26,568 nt of DNA, from positions 1 through 26,568 of the forward strand of contig NIZU01000107.1 in assembly GCA_003315675.1 (NCBI GenBank), read 5' to 3'. Shown here one piece after another: positions 21,689 to 26,568 of this stretch. Source of the stretch: Methanocorpusculum sp. MCE (lineage in GTDB: Archaea; Halobacteriota; Methanomicrobia; Methanomicrobiales; Methanocorpusculaceae). Each line of letters opens with the position of its first letter. The stretch's first letter is position 1. The notes below the pieces were generated by a model. It was not told where the DNA came from and did no database searches. It worked only from the letters and a program-made list of their open reading frames with translations. The position numbers and the translations under genes are program-made.

Positions 21689-22830
21689 TGTTTAATTACA
21701 GTTTCGGGGTCTTTCAGCAGGTGACCGGTCACGACGCAGACGATCTTTTCATCCTTGTCGAGAAGTCCCATCTCCGCCATCTTGCGGATACCTGCAACCG
21801 AGGCAGCAGATGCGGGTTCTACACCGATACCTTCGTATCTGGCGAGATCACGCTGCATAGCAAGAATCTCGGCATCGGTCACGGACTCTGCAGTTCCGCC
21901 GGTCTCGCGGATCGCACGCAGAGCTTTTTCTGCATTGACCGGAGCACCGATACGGATCGCCGAGGCAATCGTCTCGGGGTTCTGTTCAACAACAACTTCA
22001 GGAAGGTGAGCTTTTATTGCAGCAACGACCGGAGCTGCGCCTTCTGCCTGGATTGCCGTCATCTTCGGAAGGCGGTCAATGTATCCGATCTCCTTCCACT
22101 CGCAAAGTCCTTTGTAGACAGCTGAAATATTTCCGGCATTACCTACCGGCAGAACGATCCTGTCGGGAACGCAGCCAAGCTGATCGACTACCTCAAACCC
22201 GATCGTCTTCTGTCCTTCAAGACGATACGGGTTGATGGAATTTAAGAGATAGATTCCGTGGGAGATACAGAGCTCATGAACCATCTCAAGCGCGCGGTCA
22301 AAGTTGCCGCGAATCGAGATGACCTTAGCTCCATGCATAAGTGCCTGGGCAACTTTCCCAAGTGCAACGTGACCGGCGGGGAGCAAAACAACTGCCGGCA
22401 TATTTGCCTTCGCGGCGTAAACTGCCATCGATGCCGAGGTGTTTCCGGTTGATGCACAGGCAACGATATTTTTACCGAGCTGTTTTGCCATGGAAACACC
22501 AAGGGTCATCCCGCGGTCTTTGAATGAGCCTGACGGATTCATTCCCTCGTGCTTTGCATACAGATTGGTAAGACCCATCTCTTCTCCAAGTCTTTTCAGG
22601 TGATACAGGGGTGTACCTCCTTCCTGAAGAGTGACCGGTTCGATTCTTACCGGAAGAAACTCTTTGTAGCGCCAAAGGGAGATTGGAAGCTGTAAAATCT
22701 CTTCATGGGTGATCGTGATTTTGCTCAGATCATATTTTACTGCAAGCAGATGGCCGCATTTCTCACAATTGTACACAATGGCATCCGGGGGATACTCAGC
22801 GCCGCAGTGTACACAGACGAGTTTATACAT
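21631..22830 (-). CDS. thrC: Threonine synthase
   Basis: A 399-residue PLP enzyme that converts O-phosphohomoserine to threonine. An N-terminal zinc ribbon (Cys 6, 9, 22, 25) precedes the fold-type II core; the PLP lysine is Lys104 in NPSGSFKDRGM, and ASTGNTSAS and PVGNAGNISA are phosphate-binding segments. Cysteate synthase, a paralogue used for coenzyme M in some Methanomicrobia, is the main alternative, but the motifs and length fit threonine synthase. It is followed with overlap by the membrane-anchored protein gene; the upstream YdjM-type gene ends 32 bases before its start. Confidence 0.92.
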   Translation of the reverse strand: MYKLVCVHCGAEYPPDAIVYNCEKCGHLLAVKYDLSKITITHEEILQLPISLWRYKEFLPVRIEPVTLQEGGTPLYHLKRLGEEMGLTNLYAKHEGMNPSGSFKDRGMTLGVSMAKQLGKNIVACASTGNTSASMAVYAAKANMPAVVLLPAGHVALGKVAQALMHGAKVISIRGNFDRALEMVHELCISHGIYLLNSINPYRLEGQKTIGFEVVDQLGCVPDRIVLPVGNAGNISAVYKGLCEWKEIGYIDRLPKMTAIQAEGAAPVVAAIKAHLPEVVVEQNPETIASAIRIGAPVNAEKALRAIRETGGTAESVTDAEILAMQRDLARYEGIGVEPASAASVAGIRKMAEMGLLDKDEKIVCVVTGHLLKDPETVIKQCAPPIEIDPTIEALLAVL

Positions 22831-22862
22831 GGTTATGTATTTGATTCTTCAGGATTAGAAGC

Positions 22863-23633
22863 TTATTCCCGAACCTCTTTTTTTGCCGGCACGCCGGATA
22901 CTCTCAGAAAAATGATCCAGAGAACAATCGGAACCATTAATGTTATTGGATAAGCCCATTGATCGGGGATTAATCTAAAAATTGACATGGCTCCAAGAAC
23001 AAAAGCAGTTACCAGAAGAATACCTGCAAAGATCTTTGGGCGTGGATCGGTACCGTCCCCTTTGATTTTTCCACGCAGACGGCTGAAACAGAATGGATAG
23101 AAGTAGTGGATCCCGGAATTATCACACGTATCTTCAAGTAAATGCAGGAAACATCCTAGAAGAAATGCCGATCCGAACACATAAATGAGAGTGTTGTTGT
23201 ATAATGGATATAAATACGGAATAAAGGAAAGCGCGAAGCATGCAAGCCAGATATATACGGTAACGAGAATTGAGATTAACAAAATACCAATCGGTGAGTG
23301 AGGGAGTTCACGATGCCCGTTAATGGCATATATTTTTTTACCGAAGATTATCCGGAAAAGAAACTGAAGCGGTTTGTAGCAAGTATAATAGAGAGCATAG
23401 CCGAATATCGGCGTAAGTGGAAATTTTTTCCCGCGGGCACCCGGAATCTCCGAATGATATATAGCAGCTTCTGTTCCTTTATCGATATCAGGAGCGAGAG
23501 ATCCGAAGAAAGCTCCCAGAAGGAGAATAATTACTGCGGGTATTGACTCCAGAGTCAGGAGAGAATTAGTTAAGGGTGCAAGGATAACGAGCATCGTTGC
23601 CATGGTGAGGGTGATATGAGTTATACCTTTCAT
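22863..23633 (-). CDS. YdjM/DUF457-type membrane-bound metal-dependent hydrolase
   Basis: A 256-residue integral membrane protein with about six hydrophobic segments. Motifs of the YdjM (LexA-regulated, predicted metal-dependent hydrolase) family are present in order: GSLAPDID (about residue 45), NGHRELPHSPIG (about 110), and a late membrane-border HLLEDTCDNSG (about 170). The conserved Asp and His residues suggest a metal site; the substrate is unknown. The start at 23633 (MKGITHITLT) is chosen because it begins with the usual short N-terminal His-containing helix; the 24 codons upstream overlap the flippase gene end. It lies between the flippase and thrC on the same strand. Confidence 0.8.
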   Translation of the reverse strand: MKGITHITLTMATMLVILAPLTNSLLTLESIPAVIILLLGAFFGSLAPDIDKGTEAAIYHSEIPGARGKKFPLTPIFGYALYYTCYKPLQFLFRIIFGKKIYAINGHRELPHSPIGILLISILVTVYIWLACFALSFIPYLYPLYNNTLIYVFGSAFLLGCFLHLLEDTCDNSGIHYFYPFCFSRLRGKIKGDGTDPRPKIFAGILLVTAFVLGAMSIFRLIPDQWAYPITLMVPIVLWIIFLRVSGVPAKKEVRE

Positions 23634-23676
23634 TTGTTGGATAAGTATTTCGTTTATAGGGAAATAAGGAGAGAGG

Positions 23677-25149
23677 TTACAGCCATTTTGGCCATGGGAG
23701 ACCAAATGTAGTTACCATGCCGGCAATTTCATCCCGAATGCCGTGATCAAGTTTCAGGAGGAGTAGAGAGTAGATGAGGGCACTGATAATAACTGGAATC
23801 ATGGTTACAACAACATTCTCAAGCGGAACGAATTGCATGTAGATAAAGACAAAGAGGGCCATAACGAGAGATGCGATGATAATGTGGGCAATCGGCAGGT
23901 ATTCAAGGCGAATGGTGATGTATCTCTTGAGGAGATGTGAGATCAGAATAGCGTTCAGGGTGTAACTTATGAGCGTCGCGACCGCGGCGCCGTTGATTCC
24001 GAGGATCGGAATTAGAGTTATATTGAGAGCAATGTTGAGAAGAGCAGCAATCCCAGTGGCATAGAATGCCTGACGGGCGTGATCCGAAGCAGTAAGCGCA
24101 ACGCCGAGAAGCAGTGTGAACACTGAGATAATTTGCATTATGAACAGAATCGAACATACTGTAGAACCCGCGGCGAAATCAGCCCCGTAAAAGAAATATA
24201 GCAATCGTTCTGAAAGAAGGATTCCACCAAAAGCAACAGGAACTGCCAGTATCAGAGAAAAAGTGATGCCACGTGTGACAACAGGAGATATTTTTTCCAT
24301 CAGATTATTTGCACTCCAGTGACTGATTTTCGGGGTGAGAGTTGTGGCAATTGCAACTGAAAGAAATGCAGCAAGGGAGGTGAACTGATATGCGGTACAA
24401 TAGATGCCAACATCACCGTTAGTCATAAAATAACCGATGAAAATCGTATCGGCATATGCAAAAACGATGGATCCGGTTCCGATGAGAAAGATCCAGAATC
24501 CATACACGACAAGGCTGCTGATGTGACGGAAACTGAATTTTGCAGGTTTGAAGGTGAAGTATTTGAGGCAGATAATTCCGGAAATGATAATACCCGCAAT
24601 GAATCCCCCATATAATCCGAAAACAGAGAACCCTAAAAGAACAGCTCCTATTTGAAATACTATCCTGAGAAACTCACTGATGCCGTTTGCAATGCTGTAT
24701 ATTCCCACATGACCAAGACCATAAATTCCATATGTAATTGTATGACCAAAAAATGAAGCAGTAAGCGCAATGATGATCCATAGAACAAAATCATATGACT
24801 GCAAATCGACAAAATATGGACTGATCAAAAGAAGAATCAGGGTCGACACTATGATGAGAAGGGCACGAAGGGCTACGTATGCAGTCAAATAAGCATTTTG
24901 ATCATTTCCCTCGGAAATCCGCTTAACTGCTGCCTGTCCAAATCCACCATCCCCAATCATATTGAATACCTCATAATATGCAAGGAAAAGGTAGTAAACA
25001 CCCATTAGATCTTTTCCAAGAAGGTGAGAAAAGAGCATGGTGGAGATGAAACCAAAAAGGGTGATACCTATTGTCGAAAGGAGGTATAGAGTAATCTGAC
25101 GCTGTATTGCCGGAATACGCATGATATTGGTGATGATAGGTTTTGACAT
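23677..25149 (-). CDS. Polysaccharide flippase (MOP superfamily, Wzx/RfbX-like)
   Basis: A 490-residue integral membrane protein with about 14 predicted hydrophobic helices, beginning with ITLYLLSTIGITLFGFISTMLFSHLLG, and the family's typical early GDGGFGQAAVKRISEG loop. Such proteins flip lipid-linked oligosaccharides across the membrane, for example for S-layer glycosylation or exopolysaccharide. No glycosyltransferase neighbours are visible, but the gene is the last before the IS-rich right part. The ATG at 25149 is the first of the frame and gives a short basic-free N terminus. The substrate is unknown. Confidence 0.85.
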   Translation of the reverse strand: MSKPIITNIMRIPAIQRQITLYLLSTIGITLFGFISTMLFSHLLGKDLMGVYYLFLAYYEVFNMIGDGGFGQAAVKRISEGNDQNAYLTAYVALRALLIIVSTLILLLISPYFVDLQSYDFVLWIIIALTASFFGHTITYGIYGLGHVGIYSIANGISEFLRIVFQIGAVLLGFSVFGLYGGFIAGIIISGIICLKYFTFKPAKFSFRHISSLVVYGFWIFLIGTGSIVFAYADTIFIGYFMTNGDVGIYCTAYQFTSLAAFLSVAIATTLTPKISHWSANNLMEKISPVVTRGITFSLILAVPVAFGGILLSERLLYFFYGADFAAGSTVCSILFIMQIISVFTLLLGVALTASDHARQAFYATGIAALLNIALNITLIPILGINGAAVATLISYTLNAILISHLLKRYITIRLEYLPIAHIIIASLVMALFVFIYMQFVPLENVVVTMIPVIISALIYSLLLLKLDHGIRDEIAGMVTTFGLPWPKWL

Positions 25150-25374
25150 CTGAGATGGGTTGACTATTATGTATATTCCTGGGATGATGAAATAAGTATA
25201 CTATGCAATGACCGTATGCTGGAAATCTGTACAAACGACTTACAGATTTATCTAAAACACTCTCAAGATTTGCTATATATTAACAACCGTTATAATTAAA
25301 AAAAAACAAAGAGAATTTCCAACAACCTTTTTTTTGACAGAAAGTACTTTCTTTTCGTACGTTGAGTAGTATGT
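25150..25374. other. Gene-free AT-rich interval between flippase and IS5 remnant
   Basis: About 225 bases without a supported gene. It should hold the flippase promoter, and its right part the left end of the IS5-type element. It contains nine consecutive A (from about 25299), eight T (from about 25328) and a perfect 14-base palindrome at 25339-25352 (AGAAAGTACTTTCT). No convincing inverted repeat with the sequence after 26389 was found by eye. Confidence 0.4.
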
Positions 25375-25479
25375 ATGGGGACTTTCAGCAGCTTTGGTCT
25401 CAACCAGGCATATCACGAACGTTATGAAAAACTTGGCGACCGTCTCTCCGACGTTGGTAAAACACTTGATTGGGATGTG

Positions 25480-25524
25480 TTTCGCCCTCTTCTTGAATCC
25501 ATTTTCGCCCTCTTCTTGAATCCA
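25480..25524 (+). repeat. 23-bp tandem duplication in the IS5 transposase
   Basis: TTTCGCCCTCTTCTTGAATC plus CA occurs at 25480-25501 and again at 25503-25524; with one linking T the unit is 23 bases. Since 23 is not a multiple of three, it shifts the reading frame. Removing one unit restores LLES-MYANKSG as expected for IS5 transposases. Confidence 0.9.
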
Positions 25525-25676
25525 TGTATGCAAATAAATCCGGCAAGGGCGGTCATCCCAATGTCGATGTCATACTTATGTTCAAGATTCAGCTTCTGGA
25601 AGTCTGGTATAATCTGTCTGATCTCGCCGTTGAACGTGAAATTTATGATCGTCTTTCTTTTTGGCATGGTAAGTGA

Positions 25677-25715
25677 GGGCGTTAGCCCGAAACGGTGAGC
25701 AAGATTCGATCTTGC
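25677..25715. other. Paired small hairpins at the second IS5 break
   Basis: GGGC-gtta-GCCC at 25677-25688 and GCAAGAT-tcg-ATCTTGC at 25699-25715 are two short perfect stems inside the roughly 50 bases that do not align with the transposase family. They could be the footprint of a small insertion. Confidence 0.5.
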
Positions 25716-26452
25716 GAACTCTTGGGTGTCCTGACAAAATACCCGACAATTCAACGATCTGGTTATTTCGGGAGCGCATGTCCGAATCAGGCGTTGATAC
25801 AGTGGTCTGGCAGGAGTTTCAGAGACAACTTGACCTGAAAGGTCTGAAAATTGAACAAGGTATGATTCAGGATGCAACGTTTGTGTATGCTGAACCCGGT
25901 CATTGTAAGAAAGACACGCCGCGAGGAGATCAGGCAAAAACACGACGGGATAAAGATGGAAAAATCATGTCCAAGAACGGCAAAATGCACTATGGCTATA
26001 AACTTCATACCATCATGGATACGACGCACGATCTTATTCGACGCATTGAAACCACCACGGCAAATGTTCATGATAGTCAGGTGGACCTCTCAGAAAAAGG
26101 AGAAGTGGTCTATCGGGATCGGGGATATCAGGGAGCAAAATGCAAGGGATATAGTGCCACAATGAAAAGGGGAGCGAGAGGGCATCCCATTGGCATACGA
26201 GATAAACTGAGAAATCTGCGAATAAGTAGGAAGAGATCAAAGGGCGAGAGAACATATGTAGTGATCAAAAATATCTTTCATGCAGGGTTGGTAAAGGTAA
26301 CAACGCTGCAAAGAGTACGAGTGAAAAATATGCTGGCTGCATTTTGTTATAATATCTATCAGGTGAAAACGATTCAAAACAGAGTGTAAATTTAAAAAAA
26401 AAACGTCAAGGAATAATGGGTATTCTTCTTTTTTTGGGGGGGGTGAGGGGGT

Positions 26453-26568
26453 ATGGATGTAGCCAATCTCCTATACATGACATCCCAGGAAAACATGGAA
26501 AAACGCCTCGAAGAACTCGAACGCGACTATGCCGACCTCATGGAACGGGTCCGCGACCTCGAACTCCA
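26453..26568 (+). CDS. Start of a coiled-coil protein, cut by the window end
   Basis: The frame opens MDVANLLYMTSQENMEKRLE and stays open to the window end (38 codons). The visible part after residue 12 has heptad spacing with alternating Leu/Met and many Glu/Arg (EKRLEELERD, LMERVRDLE), so a coiled coil is likely. ATG at 26480 or 26498 are alternative starts. The codon use (many GAA, CTC, CGC) looks like a native gene. A G-rich stretch (26436-26451) lies directly before the start and may act as a ribosome site (GAGGGGGT). The function cannot be told from this fragment. Confidence 0.5.
   Translation, partial: MDVANLLYMTSQENMEKRLEELERDYADLMERVRDLEL

Larger units (their letters stand above)
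25375..26389 (+). pseudogene. IS5-family transposase, disrupted
   Basis: The N-terminal part reads GLNQAYHERYEKLGDRLSD, then LDWDVFRPLLES, as in IS5-type transposases. A 23-base tandem duplication at 25480-25524 then throws the frame; restoring it gives MYANKSGKGGHPNVDVILMF and LSDLAVEREIYDRLSFW. A second break follows: after DRLSFWH there is a TGA at 25674 and about 50 bases that do not fit the family before LGCPDKIPDNSTIWLFRERM resumes in a third frame. The C-terminal half (from about 25716) is intact with DDE residues in IQDATFVYAEPGH, VYRDRGYQGAK and KGERTYVVIK. As it stands the full enzyme cannot be made. The ends of the element are not determined. Confidence 0.8.

Noticed and set aside
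25665..25716. Programmed translational bypass in the IS5 transposase
   Set aside because: A second independent frame lesion (the 23-bp duplication) lies upstream and the flanking codons show no matching take-off and landing pair that I can define; kept only as a low-weight idea.
1..26568. CRISPR array or defence island
   Set aside because: No regularly spaced direct repeats and no Cas, restriction or toxin-antitoxin genes. The PIN domain at 8580-10595 belongs to a large ATPase-KH protein, not a VapBC pair.

Overview
The window reads as chromosomal DNA of a methanogenic euryarchaeon, most likely order Methanomicrobiales and close to Methanocorpusculum. The evidence is a methanogenesis marker 12 protein, a four-gene archaeal pyruvate:ferredoxin oxidoreductase (order gamma-delta-alpha-beta), an archaeal-type leucyl-tRNA synthetase, a PIN-ATPase-KH protein, a DRG GTPase, a PAC2 proteasome-assembly chaperone homologue, a methanogen DUF5611-type protein and CCA-less tRNA genes. 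The genus is inferred from gene content and impression; no search was run.

Layout. 1-1665: an IS1634/IS4-type insertion sequence with imperfect inverted ends. 1897-1969: tRNA-Glu(CTC) on the minus strand. 2104-3216: DRG GTPase, tail to tail with a membrane-anchored protein of unknown function (3203-3997, minus). 4267-4341: tRNA-Arg(TCT). 4460-5212: PAC2 chaperone gene interrupted by an in-frame TGA, divergent from a DUF5611-type gene. 5761-14187: a long minus-strand run, in transcription order patatin, frameshifted patatin twin, hisF, methyltransferase, hisI, then (after a probable internal promoter) PIN-ATPase-KH and leuS. 14284-15510: adenosyl/inosylhomocysteine hydrolase, divergent from the patatins. 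15515-16993: a J-domain protein followed by a protein with a DUF4145-like tail. 17058-17942: methanogenesis marker 12 with a hairpin terminator. 18047-20908: the porCDAB operon. 21044-25149: minus-strand genes for an exported/anchored protein, threonine synthase, a YdjM-type membrane hydrolase and a polysaccharide flippase. 25375-26389: a decayed IS5-type transposase. 26453-end: start of a coiled-coil-rich reading frame.

How it fits together. Most of the window is housekeeping: translation (leuS, two tRNAs, DRG), amino-acid synthesis (hisF, hisI, thrC), the methyl cycle (SAH/SIH hydrolase) and carbon assimilation (Por makes pyruvate from acetyl-CoA and CO2 with reduced ferredoxin). The two IS elements bound the window. 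Shine-Dalgarno sites are strong inside the por operon, while first genes such as DRG and porC lack them and have AT-rich promoter sequence close to the ATG.

I did not find a convincing new defence or other multi-gene system. The points most worth checking are three lesions or recoding candidates: the in-frame TGA in the PAC2 gene, with the open frame continuing to a C-terminal HbYX motif; a one-base deletion at the catalytic serine motif of one of two tandem patatins; and a 23-bp tandem duplication plus a second disruption in the IS5 transposase.
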